DNA of 64,000 bases. It comes from Tenrec ecaudatus. Its lineage: Eukaryota; Chordata; Mammalia; Afrosoricida; Tenrecidae. The notes under the pieces were generated by a model that saw only the letters and a list, made by a program, of their open reading frames with translations, made no database searches and was not told the DNA's origin. The stretch lies in the NCBI RefSeq assembly GCF_050624435.1, contig NC_134537.1:11652584-11716583 (forward strand), read 5' to 3'. Positions 22,771 to 34,162 of the stretch are shown here, piece after piece; position 1 is the first letter of the stretch; each line of letters opens with the position of its first letter. The position numbers and the translations under genes were made by a program.

Positions 22771-24258
22771 TTTTTTTAAATCATTTGATAGAGGACTCGT
22801 ACAACTCTTACCACAATCCATCCATCCATCCATCCATCCATCCACTGTGTCAAGCACATGTGTACATTTGCTGCCATCCCAAAACGTTTGCTTTCTACTT
22901 GAGCCCTTGGTATCAGCTCCTCATTTTCCCCCTCCCTTACTCCCTCCTGAACCCTTAATAATTTAAAAATTATTTTTATTTTATCATGTCTTACACTGTT
23001 TGATGTCTCCCTTCACCCACTTTTCTGTTGTCCATACCTCAAGGAGGGAGTTATATATAGATCACTGTGATCCGTTCCCTCTTTCTCCCCCACCTTCTCC
23101 TTACCCTCCTGGTAGGGCTACTCTCAATATTTGTCCTCAGGGGTTTATCTGTCCTGAATTCCCTGTGTTTCCATATCTTATCTGTACCAGTATGCATCCT
23201 CTGACCTAGCCAGACTTGTAAGGTAGAATTGGGATCATGATAGTGGGGGGGAGGAAGCATTAAAGAACTAGAGGAAAGTTGGATGTTTAATCATTGCTAT
23301 ACTGCACCCTGACTGGCTCATCTCCTCCCTGACACCCTTCTGTAAGGGGATATCCAGTTGCATACAGATGGGCTTTGGGTCTCCATTCCACACTCCACTT
23401 CATTCACAATGATATGATTTTTGTTCTTTGATGCGTGATACCCGATCCTATCAACACCTTGTGATCACACAGATTGCTGTGCTTATTCCACGTGGGCTTT
23501 GTTGCTCTGAGCTAGATGACCACTTGTTTATCTTCAAGCCTTTAAGACCCCAGATGCTATATCTTTTGATAGCCGGGCACCATCAGCTTTCTTCACCACA
23601 CTTGCTTATGTACCCACTTTGTGTTCAGCAATTATGTCAGGAAGGTGAGCATCATAGAATGCCAGTTTAATAGAAGAAAGTGTTCTTTCATTGAGGGAGT
23701 ACTTGAGTGGATGCCCAATGTCCATCTGCTACCTTAATACTAAACCTATAAATATATGCACATAGATCTATTTCCATATCCTCATATATAAATATATTTG
23801 CATATGTACATGCCTTTATTTAGACCTCTATAAATGCCCTTTGCCTCCTAGATCTTTCCTCTATTTCCTTTTGCTTTCCTCTTGCAGGAAGGTCTTACGG
23901 GATGGCCAGATTTACAATGACACCCACACACAAAGCAGCTGTTGAGACTGCTTTAGGACAACCACACACCTAAAGGGATTTGCCCCTTTGGTCTGGAAGT
24001 TTAAAATCATGGTTTCATGAGACATCCTAGTTAATGGGCTGCTTCATGCTTCTATTCTGTTTGTTGTGCAGTGTCTGGGATCTTAAAAGATTACCGTTGT
24101 CCACAGCACCACAGGTCTCTGTTTGCTTAGGAAACAGAGGAAGGAGAGTCAGGAATAGGAATGGGATAGGGAATGTGTGGCTACTTGCCTCCATGAACAA
24201 CTCCTAGCCTTTTCCAGGAGACCAGGAGAACTGGAGGATGCCCCACTACCGTTACTGA
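22771..24258 (-). mobile_element. L1 3' UTR, about 1.5 kb, dominant family
   Basis: Antisense. The terminus (tttttttaaatcatttgata) is followed by a tccatccatcc run (22817-22844), the purine tract in reverse, and 'gcctttaagaccccagatgc'. The upstream 3' UTR ('acctataaatatatgcacat', 'ctctatttccttttgctttc') follows, then an older stretch to 24258. No ORF2 coding sequence. Confidence 0.8.
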
Positions 24259-24458
24259 TTTTTTTTAAGTCATTTTATTGGGGCTTTTTCAGCTCTTATA
24301 ACATTCCATACAGCAATTGTATCAACCATATTTTTACATATGTTTCCATCATCATTTCCTAAACATTTACTTTCTATTTGAGCCCTTGGCATCAGTTCCT
24401 CTTTTTCCCCTCTCCCCACCCCTCCACCCCCTCCACCCCTGCCCCACCAACCCCTGGT
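24259..24458 (-). mobile_element. L1 3' terminus, truncated
   Basis: A second antisense 3' end (gattttttttaagtcatttt) that stops in the C-rich tract; head-to-tail behind the previous L1. Confidence 0.75.
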
Positions 24459-24461
24459 TCT

Positions 24462-24932
24462 GAATATTTTGATCAAGAACTCTATAAAGGAATCCTGATC
24501 AAAAGGGGGACATTTTCAAATTCTCATGAATTCCTCACTTTCTGGAATTTCAACGCAACATGAACCCCTGAGGCTGTTTCCCTGAGATGATCTAAACCTT
24601 ACACCCAAAAGTTCACCTGGTGCTTTCCTGAACAATCATTTGGCTTAACTAATAAGAAAACTTGGTTGCAAGCATTCCACTCTTTGAAGAATTGCTTTCT
24701 ACGTGGGATCAAAGTAGTAAGTAGAAAGGTTAGGTAGGAACCTGGGGGAGGAATGCCTGTGGGTTATGTCCATGAGGAAGGAAGAACCCAGAAAAGGTGG
24801 TGGGAATGCCATCAAAGTCACGGACCTGCCTATGTAGAAATGAATTGGCATTTATTTTGCAGTATGTATTCACAGTCACTGTCAGAAGGATCCAGGTTCC
24901 AACAACTGAAGGGCCAGAAGGTGCAAATGTCC
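24462..24932 (+). mobile_element. L1 3' end, subfamily related to 20885-21335
   Basis: 'gatcaagaactctataaagg', 'tcaaattctcatgaattcct', 'cctgaggctgtttccctgag'; the final A-rich part is missing, as the LTR at 24933 follows directly. Confidence 0.6.
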
Positions 24933-25445
24933 AGCAATAATATATAAAGATGATAGTAAAGTCATAGAGGAAAAGAAAGATAGAGAATACACATCTTATG
25001 GTGGCATGCTCACCTCAGCTCCTCTTGATGGTCTATGTGGAACTGGGAGAAGTGAGAGAGCACCTTTACTATCTTGGGACTTTTACAGGTAGCCTTAAGA
25101 CATGAATATTCAGTAGTTACATGTGTCACAAGGTGGGTGATATCTACATTAGTGTCCCTGAGCTCACAGATGAGGACTCCTAATACCTGCGTTAGGGGAA
25201 GGTACAGGGGGGTTGTGCATCATGGGGGGAGGGGGAGAGAGAGCAAAAGGATCATGTCTGCTTCTATAGAGATGTAATCAACCATGTGTTCACTTTAAGG
25301 CAGCATAGCTGTTAAGGAGAGAATCTGTGGGAATGATATTTAAAGCAGGATCATGTACTTGGACTTTACCTCTAACTTACCAAAGTGGATGCTTTCCTAC
25401 CGTGGAATACCAGCTTTCCAGATTCCCTCTGTGATAAGTTAGGGA
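24933..25445 (-). mobile_element. ERV LTR, family A
   Basis: Antisense; 'gcatgctcacctcagctcc' and 'gtggaactgggagaag' match the R-U5 end of other copies. 'gatcatgtacttggacttta' and 'tccagattccctctgtgat' match the 14745-15361 copy. Confidence 0.65.
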
Positions 25446-25861
25446 ATGTAGTCCTCACAGATTTTCCTCAGTGTTAGGTTCCCACAATCAACAACAACAC
25501 ACTGAGAGAAGTGGACCTTAGAAAATTTAGAAATACCTGGTTTCTTATCAATACACACCCCATCCACCTGAGGGCCCACTGATTTTGTGGAGGCTCTGTG
25601 ACATCCACATCTCCACTTCTGTTGTATGGGGGCCTGTAGCCAGGCAACCGAGGCCCTCCCAGACACACCCAGGAGAGCCCAGAAACCACAAAACATGCCC
25701 TGCAGGAAAATTCCTCTTTTACCTCATATTTCCTCATTTCTTTAGGAACTAGAAAACATACGCTTTTCATCTCCATTTCTCCGAATGCAATTTAAGATTG
25801 CTCAGTTTTCTATGTGGTTTGTTTTAAATTAACATTTTTTTCTGATTGCAAAAGAGATACG

Positions 25862-26031
25862 CAGTCAATTTGTCAACAAGTTGATTCCAGCTCAAAGCAA
25901 CCCCATGTGACAGACTAGAACTTCCCCACAGAGTTTCTTAGGCTGTGGTATTGATGGGAGCAGATTACAGGATGGGTGTGAACCACTGACCTTTGAAGTC
26001 AAGGGCTTAATCATTGTACCACCAGTCATTT
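25862..26031 (-). mobile_element. AfroSINE
   Basis: 'aacaagttgattccagctca', 'acagagtttcttaggctgtg', 'catttgtaccaccag'-like head at 26015-26031. 25446-25861 is unique. Confidence 0.75.
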
Positions 26032-26112
26032 TATAAAGATAAACTATATAGAGATAACATTTCACTTCCAGGGCATAACCATTGTTTAATACTGAGGGGG
26101 GTTTCTAATGTC

Positions 26113-26174
<62 letters not shown>
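26113..26174. repeat. (GATA)n microsatellite
   Basis: About 15 uninterrupted gata units followed by imperfect gatata/gggata repeats to about 26250; likely length-polymorphic. Confidence 0.95.
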
Positions 26175-26253
26175 CAGGGATATGTAGGGATATAAAGGGT
26201 ATTATATAGATATATGGATATATAGTTACAGGGATATGTAGGGATGTAAAGGG

Positions 26254-26900
26254 TGTTAGGCAGGGTTCTCTAGAGAATAAAATCAGGACACTTATGATAT
26301 AGACAGAAAGATAATATAGGTTTATACAGTGAGAAGGAATATAATGGCTAATTAGTCCATGAAGCAGTGCAGAGGGTTTAGTTCAACTCACTTTTGTGAA
26401 ACAGTTAGTAGACTGGAAGTCCCCCAACTCACGTGGGCTGCTGGGTCTAAGGTCGAGGAAGCAGACAGCGGAGTTTTCCCTCAGGCAAGACAAGCAGAGT
26501 CTGTCTGCAGGCAGTAAGTAGCAGGGTGGGTCAGCAACAGTCAGTAGCTTGGGAGCTTATGAAAGCATGCTTTGATGAGATCTGGAACTCAAGCAGGGTG
26601 ACAGGATCCACCAGCCTCAAGCTCAAGCAGCGTGATCAAGCAGGTTTCGAAGGAGCCTCAAGCTCTAGTTACAAGATCCATGGTTGGCTTGGCCCACGGG
26701 TAGTGTAGCTCACAGGCTGAGGCAGAGAACTAGCTAAAGCAGCAGCACACTGGCCGGATCACTGGGGAGAAAGAGAGAGATGGAATGCTGGCTGTCTTAC
26801 TTATTTCAGTCATCCTCCAATCAAGCTGTGACCCAACCAAACACCACCCAGAAAACAGCTCCATTGGAGGTCGAGGATGAGACCTGGATGGCAGACAGGA
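26254..26900 (-). mobile_element. ERVL/MaLR-type LTR
   Basis: Starts tgttaggcagggttctctag, the reverse complement of the usual 3' end of MLT2-like LTRs. 'tataggtttatacagtg' and 'ctccaatcaagctgtgaccc' follow. The far boundary is uncertain. Confidence 0.55.
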
Positions 26901-27159
26901 GATGACTGATCTCCAGCAAACATGGAGGACACCATCCCACAGCATGGACTCTCCCCTCACACATAAGCTGCACCTGTGGACTCTGGAAAGGTGTAAGGAG
27001 AGAACGTCCTTACCTAATGGAGACTGCTGGCCTGGAACAACCGAAGGCTTCTTTTGTACCCTTGGCCTTCGGGGTCACAGTAGACAAATGATAGACAGCT
27101 CACTTGTGAATTTGTCTCAGACTCAGTTTCCTGGTGAGAATACCAGTATGGAAGTTAAT

Positions 27160-27275
27160 GGTGTGGGCTCAAGCTTCCATTCTGTCACATATTCACTACA
27201 AAACTTGAAGAAATTCACTTTGTCTCTCTGTGCCTCAGTTTCTCGTCTGTAAGCTAAACATGAAAACAGTATCTA
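27160..27275 (+). repeat. MIR SINE
   Basis: 'gaagaaattcactttgtctc' and 'gtgcctcagtttctcgtctg' are the MIR core. Confidence 0.75.
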
Positions 27276-27693
27276 GCTCGAGGGCTTCTTCTGTTTGGGG
27301 TCCTTCAAGAAGGAAGTGGATGTGCAAGAGGGGTATTGGGTAAAACATGTGTGAGGGACATGGGGAGGGAGCACGGGAGGTTGAGAGAGCTTTCATGGCT
27401 CTAGTCCGTGTGAGGGAGAACTGAAAGTCCACATTCTCATGGTCTTTAGTCATTAGGGAAATGCGAACCAAAGCAACAACGAGATCTTATCTCACCCCAC
27501 CATGAATAGCAAGTTCCAAAACAACAAATGCAATTGAGTGTGTGGAGTGACCAGAATGCTCAAAAACTTCTGGTGGAACTGGAAAATGGTGTAATCACTT
27601 TGGAATATGGTGTAGTCATATTTCCTTTAAAAACTAGAAATAGAAATATTATTTGATCCGGGGTTCCAACTTCTTGGTTGTGTTCATCTAGGT

Positions 27694-28192
27694 TGACTAG
27701 AGAAACAAATTCATAGACACTCATATGAATATAAGAAGGAGTCTTATATTAAAAAGCAACTATATATTGAGAAAACATCCCAGCCCAGTCCAGACCAAGT
27801 CCACAAGTCCAGTATTAATCCATATGTCTGATACTAATTTATAACTATCTCTTTAGACTCGCACAATACATGCAATAATGTTGAATGCAGGAAGATCACA
27901 GGCCAGTGGGTGGAAAGTCTTGTGGATCCAGTGGCAGTGGAAGCATCTCAGCACTTGCAGAGATCTCCATGTGGCTCCTCCAGCTCCAGAGCTCAGGATG
28001 CATCAGCATAGCTTTATCAGTCTCATTGTCAGTAATGTCTTGCAGGGATTGAGTGTCTCTCTGCCTCCAGTGAGCTATTTATCTCCTTATCACCTCCAAA
28101 TGAGATCATCAAGCTGCTATCTGATTGACAGGCTAAACTCCACCCCTTCACTCTCAAGTCTCAAATTGACAACAGATTATGTAACTACCACA
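27694..28192 (-). mobile_element. ERVL (MLT2-like) solo LTR inside the old L1
   Basis: Runs tgactagagaaacaaattc to gtaactaccaca, so TG...CA on the opposite strand. Flanks taggt and ttggt match at 4 of 5 bases, the duplication size of ERVL. Relatives at 29546-31338 and 51038-51470. Confidence 0.75.
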
Positions 28193-28246
28193 TTGGTCTA
28201 TCTCCCAGAGAAATAAGAACCAGGACATAAAAAGATATAGGCACAA

Positions 28247-29413
28247 TCGGCATTCTGCAATGCTCACCTTCCCAACATGATCACTGAAGACAAAATGGGT
28301 GCATAAACAAATGTGGTGAAGAAAGTTGATGGTGCCTGGCTATACAAAGATAAAGCATCTGGGGTCTTAAAGGTTTGAACATAAGCAAGCAACCATCTAG
28401 CTCAGAAGCAACAAAGTCCACATGGAAGAAGCACACCGACCTGTGTGATCATGAGGTGTCAATGGGATCAGGTATCAAGTATCAAAGACCCAGAACAACA
28501 TATCATGTCAATGTGAATGAGGCGGGAGGGGGAGGGTAGTGCAGGGGGAGTGTGGAGTGGAGACCAAAAGTCCACCTGTAGACAATTGTACATCCCCTCA
28601 CAGAATGGTCACAAGGAAGAAGTGAAACAGTCTGGGTGTAGTATAGCACCAATGAAACACACAACTTTCCTCTAGTTCTTTAATGCTTCCTTCTCGCCAC
28701 TATCATGACCTGAATTCTACCTTACAAATCAGATTAGACCAGAACATGCACACAGATAAGAGCCAAAACACAGGAAATCCAGGATAGATAAACCCCTCAT
28801 GGCCACAAATGAGCGTAGAGATACCAGGAGGATAAGGAGAAGGTTGGAGGGAAAGGGGGAATCGATCACAAGGATCAACATATAACCCCTTGCCAGGGGA
28901 ACAAACAATGGAAAAGTGGGTGAAGGGTGAAAGAGGATGATGTAAGTAAGACAGGGATCCTCAAACTGCAGCCTGTGGGCCACCTGCAGCCCGCCAAGGA
29001 CATTTATCTGGCCCGCCAGATGTTTTTGCCCCATTTTTTTACTTCAAAATAAGATATGTGCAGTATGCATAGGAATTTGTTCATAATTTTTTTAACTATA
29101 GTCTGGGCCTCCAATGTGTCTGAGGGATAGTGAACTGGCCCCCTGTTTTAAAAGTTTGAGGAGCCCTGATGTAAGATATGAAAATAATAATCTATAACTT
29201 ATCAAGGGTTCATGAGGAAGGGCAGATGGGGGATGGAGGAGGGAAAATGAGGAGCTGATAACAAGGGTTCACGTAGAAAGAAAATGCTTTGAAAATGATG
29301 ATGGCAGCATATGTGCAAATGTGCTTGACACGATGGATTAATGTATGGATTATGGTAAGAGATGTAAGAGCCCCCCAATAAAAGTATTTAATTAAAAAGG
29401 GAGGAAAAAAAGA
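28247..29413 (+). mobile_element. L1 3' UTR insertion, with a hAT element inside
   Basis: Sense copy from 'cattctgcaatgctcacctt' to 'cccccaataaaagtattt' and an A-rich tail. Target duplication agatataggcacaa (28233-28246) and agataaaggcacaa (29414-29427), 13 of 14. Interrupted by the hAT copy at 28952-29168. Confidence 0.9.
28952..29168 (+). mobile_element. Non-autonomous hAT transposon (OC1/hAT1-like)
   Basis: Termini cagggatcctcaaactgca and agtttgaggagccctg are imperfect inverted repeats; interior 'ggcccgccagatg' and 'gtgaactggccccctg'. Duplication aagtaaga / atgtaaga, 7 of 8. It resembles the hAT families found alongside SPIN in several vertebrates; exact family not verified. Confidence 0.8.
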
Positions 29414-29545
29414 AGATAAAGGCACAACTACTTATGCTGCAGCATTGTTCACAATAGCAAAGCTATGGAAACCACCTAAGTGTTCCTGAGTGGATAAGTG
29501 GATAAGCTTGCACATACACACAATGACATGTGCGTTCGTGCAGAC

Positions 29546-31338
29546 TGATTAGAGAAACAATCCATCGGCACTCATATGTGTGTAAGAGAGAACTTTATAT
29601 CAAAGAGTAATTTAGGGACACAACTAGGGAAGTGGAACCAGCATCTAGGAGAGGTTAGAGATCCTGTGAGTATTAGAGCAACCCCAAGCTAGTGGAGAGG
29701 AAGCACTAAGAGGTGGAAGAAGGGGAAAGTGATGGTGGGGCAGGAGGAGGCGAAAGGAAACAGGCAAGCTCTAGGAAGCAAAGGCATGGATAGGGAGATT
29801 AACAGAGGTGTGCACTTATGCAAATACATTAGGCCATAACAATAGTGGTATTGGCCTATGTACATATACTTATAAGGCAATACACTGAAGCTGCAGACTG
29901 GCCTTGGGCCTCAGCTCATACTTTCTCTCAATACAAGAACACTTTGTTCTAACAAATTGGCATTCTGTGATACTCACCCCTGCCCCCTACACGATCACTG
30001 AAGACAAAATGGGTGCATAAGCAGATGTAAAGACAGGATATTGCCAGGCAATTAAAAGATATAGTGTCTGGAGTCTTAAATGCTTGAAGTTAAACAAGCG
30101 ACCATCCAACAGTGAAGCAACAAGCCCACATGGAAGAAGCACACCAGCCGGTGCGATCATGAGGTATCTTTGAGATGGGGCAACAGGCATCAGAAGACTC
30201 ACAACAAACAGTAAACTAACAAACAAACAAAAATGCATTGGTGAGAATGGAGGGGTTTGGAGCAAAGACCCAAAGCCCATCTATGGACAATGGAACGTAC
30301 CCCCACAGAAGGGTCACAGGGAAGGCGCTGACTCAATCAGGGTGCGGTAGAGCGCTAATGGGTCACACAGTACACCTCTCATCCCTTGATCATGACACCA
30401 GTGCCACTTCCTGATCAAGACTAGACGGGAGCATGGACACAGGTACAGGCAAGAGATAAACTCACAACACATGGAAACCAGGAACAGGAATGGGAATAGA
30501 GACATCAAAAGGCTAGGGAGAAGAGGGGGAGAGGTGGAGAGGGAGGGGCACCAATTGCAATAAATGATAAATAACCACACACACCCATTCAGGGGAAAAA
30601 CAACAGAAACCAGAGGGGAAGGGAGACAGTTGTGAGATTTGAAAATAATTAACAATCTATAATCTATCAAGGGGCCACGAGGGGTGGAGGGCGGGGAGGA
30701 GGGAGGAATAAAAAGAGGATCTGATCCCAAGGGCTCAACGGAAAGTAAATGTTTAGGAAAGAAGGATGGAATATAGGTACGAATATATCGGATACAATTG
30801 ATGTATGGATTGTAACAACAGTTGTAAGAGCCCCTAATAAAATGATTATTTTAAAAAAACCAAAAAGAGTAATTGTATATCTTAAGAAAACATCCCAGCC
30901 CAGTACAGATCAAGTTCATAAATCAGATATTAGCTCATATGTCTGATACCAGTCTATAAATTCCTCTTCAGACTCACACATGCAATGATGTCAAGTGTAG
31001 GAAAATCACAGACCAGTGTGTGGAAAGTCTTGTGGACCCAGTGGCGGTGGAAGCATCTCAGCACTGGTGCGGGTCTCCACGTGGCTGCTCCAGCTCTCTG
31101 CGTGTGACTCTTCAACAGGAAGGTGAAGCAGAGAGTGGCTCCTTGCAGGTCTCAGCAAGTCTCTGGGTGGCTTATCAACAGGAAGACAAAGGCAGAGAGA
31201 GCAAGGAGGTTCCCAGAATCCTCCTGAGAAGGTCACGCCCCCTAGGAGGCCTCATCAGGCTGTGACCTGATTGACAGACTAGTCTCCACCCCTTCACTCT
31301 TAATACCCTCAAGTTGACATGGGATGATGTAACTACCA
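29546..31338 (-). mobile_element. ERVL (MLT2-like) LTR split by an L1
   Basis: 29546-29612 is the first part (tgattagagaaacaa), 30864-31338 the rest ('aagaaaacatcccagccc', 'gtggaaagtcttgtggaccc'). The intervening L1 is flanked by its own duplication, so the LTR was there first. Confidence 0.8.
29613..30863 (+). mobile_element. L1 3' UTR insertion inside an ERVL LTR
   Basis: Ends 'gcccctaataaaatgatt' plus A-rich tail. Target duplication aaagagtaatt at 29602-29612 and 30864-30874, perfect. Confidence 0.9.
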
Positions 31339-31432
31339 TGGGGGCTATTCCCATGTCCACATATAGGTTTGGTAGATGATATCCCTGCATGTGTATTTGT
31401 ATGTGGTGGAAATATATCCATGCAGAGCAATA

Positions 31433-32112
31433 AGGAGTCCTGGTGGCATGGTGGACTGTGAGTTGGGCTGCTACTGAAAGGTCACCTGTTAGAAACCACC
31501 AGCGGCTCCACAGGAGAAAGAGGATGCTTTCTTCTCTGTCGATATTTACAGCCTCGATAATATGTGAAAATTGCATCAAGAAAACCACGAATACAAGAAA
31601 ATAGAAACCAAACCTGACCTGTAGTTACCAAGGGCGAAGCAGGAAGAGTTTTTGCTTGGGGGGCATTGGGTTTATTGTACTGACGGTGGAACAGTTTGGA
31701 GGGGGATCTCAATCATGGTTGTACAGCACAGAGAGTCTCACCAATGGCACTGAATTATTCATGTAGAAGTTGTTGAATTAGAGAGTGTTTCATTGTATAT
31801 ATCTTTGCCAAAACAGGAAAAGAAATTACACAAATAAGAGTGAGTACAAGGAGAAAATGCTCTAAAATCAATGGTGGTAAAGATTGTACAATTCTCCTTG
31901 ATGGGACTGAACTATTCAATTGTATGATATTTAAATTATGTGCCAATAAAACGATTTTTAAAAGATTGTACAATTATTCTTGATTTGATTGAACTATTGA
32001 ATTGCATGATATGTGGATGAAGTGCAAATAAAACTTTTTTTAAAAATTTACAACCTTGGAACCTATAGTTCCTCAGGCCCTTATGAGTTGGAATTGACTC
32101 ATGGTGGTGACT
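31433..32112 (+). mobile_element. AfroSINE split by an L1 3' end
   Basis: 31433-31556 (ggagtcctggtggcatggtg to the atttacagcct site) and 32043-32112 ('ttgacaaccttggaac'-like restart to 'ggaattgactcatggtgg'). The short sequence atttaca is found at both joints. Confidence 0.8.
31557..32042 (+). mobile_element. L1 3' UTR of an older subfamily with a duplicated terminus
   Basis: 'gttaccaagggcgaagcagg' and 'gtctcaccaatggcactgaa' are typical of L1 3' UTRs. The final block (gattgtacaatt...aataaaacgattttt) occurs twice in tandem, about 80 bases each, at 31888-31963 and 31964-32042. Confidence 0.7.
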
Positions 32113-32279
32113 GGTACAGCAATTGAGATGGAGAGTGACGAAAACTTCTTGGCTTTAACCAAACATGGTGAGGTAATGAATCGCTGGGTTTGGATCCTTG
32201 ACCACATTGCTGTAGGAATGCCAATTCAATTGCCATAATTTAGATGACAAAGACTGTGTTCTACATCCCATTGTGATCA

Positions 32280-33280
32280 GTAATGCCTGGAATCTGAATA
32301 GCTAACAAGTCGCCATCTATGATCCAGTTCTTGGTCTCTCGGAACCGAAGAAGAGTGGAGAACATCAAAGAGGCACTGAAACAAATCGTCCTAAGGACTG
32401 AGGGACTATGGAGACCCCGACCTCTTCGACCTTCATGCCAGCATAGAGATGGTACCTGGCTACCACTATCAAATGCTCTGAATGAGATCACAATAGAATG
32501 TCAGGGATAGAACGCTAAGTGAATCGATAAGGACAGTAACCGGATTCGTGGCTTCTTGGGGGCATGGCAGGGGAGGCTGGGAGGAAGTGTCAGCTAATCA
32601 CAACGAGGACAAAGAAGAAGAAAATGTTCTAAAACGGATTGTGTGATGACTGTACGACCCTTCTTGATGTGAATGAATTGTATGGCACGTGGATGATGTG
32701 CCAATGAAACTGTTTAAATAAATAAAAGTGAAAAATAAGAAGATCCTGGGTAGAGGGAGAGGAAAATGTAGAACAAAGTTCCAACTTATTAAAATGATCA
32801 AAACTTAAAACTGATGGTGGTAAAGAGCATACAACTCTTCTTGATGTGATTAAACGATCGAATTGTGTGATGTGAATTATGTCCCATTAAAACTGCGTTT
32901 TTGTTTTTAATGACCAGGCTTACTTGTCTGATTAAAACTGGTAGATTCCCTGAAAATGTGACTGTCGGTCACCCTTCAGGCCTAAAACGGAACTCACCCT
33001 GAAAGCTCAAATTTCAGCCATGCAAGACTAGACGGTAGCACTGTGAGTAAGGCTGGAGCCCGTAGAGATGGCAGCACCAGGTGATACCAAAGCAGCATCT
33101 TTTGTCCAGAAGTAAAGTTCACAAGCAGTAAAGGGGAGGGAAGAAAGACAAAGGCTCTGAGCACAGTGCTTTAAACGCTATAAGCGTCATAATCGATGTC
33201 ACAAAACAAAATGTGTATGAATTTCCAAGGCAACATTCCCTTGCACTGTAAACTTTTGTTCACTCACAATAAAGAGATAA
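32280..33280 (+). mobile_element. Older L1 3' UTR with further L1 3' ends inserted
   Basis: Outer pieces 32280-32520 and 32910-33280 ('ggtagattccctgaaaatgt', 'caaaggctctgagcacagtg', 'cactcacaataaagagataa') look like one L1 3' UTR. 32560-32730 and 32780-32905 are short 3' ends of another subfamily. Confidence 0.6.
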
Positions 33281-33439
33281 GAAGAGAGATTAGTGACAGC
33301 TGCCCCTGTCCCAACCCCATAAGTAAAAGAATTCCAAAGTTCTGGTACAAAAGTATGTAGAATAAAACTAAACACTGAGCTTCTACAAATGTTCTTCTCC
33401 AGTTTGCAGCTCCTCTGGGACTGCCGTCCTAATCCCCTT

Positions 33440-34130
33440 CCCTTCAGTGGTTCCTCTATTTTTATTTGTCCCTCTCTTCCTGTTTAAAACAACTTATTTT
33501 ATTTGCTGTTGATAAGAATATACACAGCAGGGTAGACACAGTTTGGCAATTTCTACATATACAGTTCCATGGTCTTGACTTCATGCTTTGAGTTAGACCA
33601 ACAGTCACTCTCCTAATCTGAGTTGTTCCTTTCATATCAAGATAAATACACAACATAAACTGACTGCATTTCCTGTCTAGTCTTCAACAACACCAATCCG
33701 ATCTCATCTAAGCAGCTCTTGTGAGGGCACAGGCTCAGTCAAGGCAGACATTCTTTGCTAGTTAAACTCAATCTCTGTTTGGTTTTAAAAGGAGACTTCA
33801 GTGGTTAGTTCTGGCTTGAGGTTAAAAGATTATCTTAGGGCAATGGTTTCAGGGGTTTGTCTAGTCTCCATGACTCCAGAAAAATCTGAATTCCATGAGA
33901 ATTTCAAATTTTGTTTTGCATTCCCTCCTGACTTTTGATCCAGATGATTCCATACAATCTTTGATCAAATCATTTAGTAATAACTGGGTAACATCCAGTT
34001 CTTCTGGCCTGGACACACCTAGTCACGTGCTCCATTTCTTCCTCCTCATCCTTCTCCTTAGTCTTGCTACTCCAGGTACATAGATATCAGCTGGTATGCT
34101 TTAAATGGTCATTAGTAGAAGGCCTTTAAG
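33440..34130 (-). mobile_element. L1-related repeat, antisense
   Basis: 'gttttaaaaggagacttcag', 'aggggtttgtctagtctcca' and 'ggtaacatccagttcttctg' resemble an afrotherian L1 3' UTR in reverse. Degenerate. Confidence 0.45.
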
Positions 34131-34162
34131 ATTCCAGCCACCACATAACAAAATAAGAGATC

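Larger units (their letters stand above)
27441..29545 (+). pseudogene. Old L1, ORF2 3' end, split by an LTR and a younger L1
   Basis: 27441-27693 ('cattagggaaatgcgaacc', 'caacgagatcttatctcacc', 'gatccggggttccaacttct') corresponds to the C-terminal end of L1 ORF2. It continues at 28193-28246 and again at 29414-29545 ('cattgttcacaatagcaaag', 'tatggaaaccacctaagtg'). The pieces are in the right order, so one L1 was interrupted twice. No intact frame. Confidence 0.75.

Noticed and set aside
26113..26174. Regular repeats that might suggest a CRISPR array
   Set aside because: Tetranucleotide microsatellite in a mammalian genome; no spacers.
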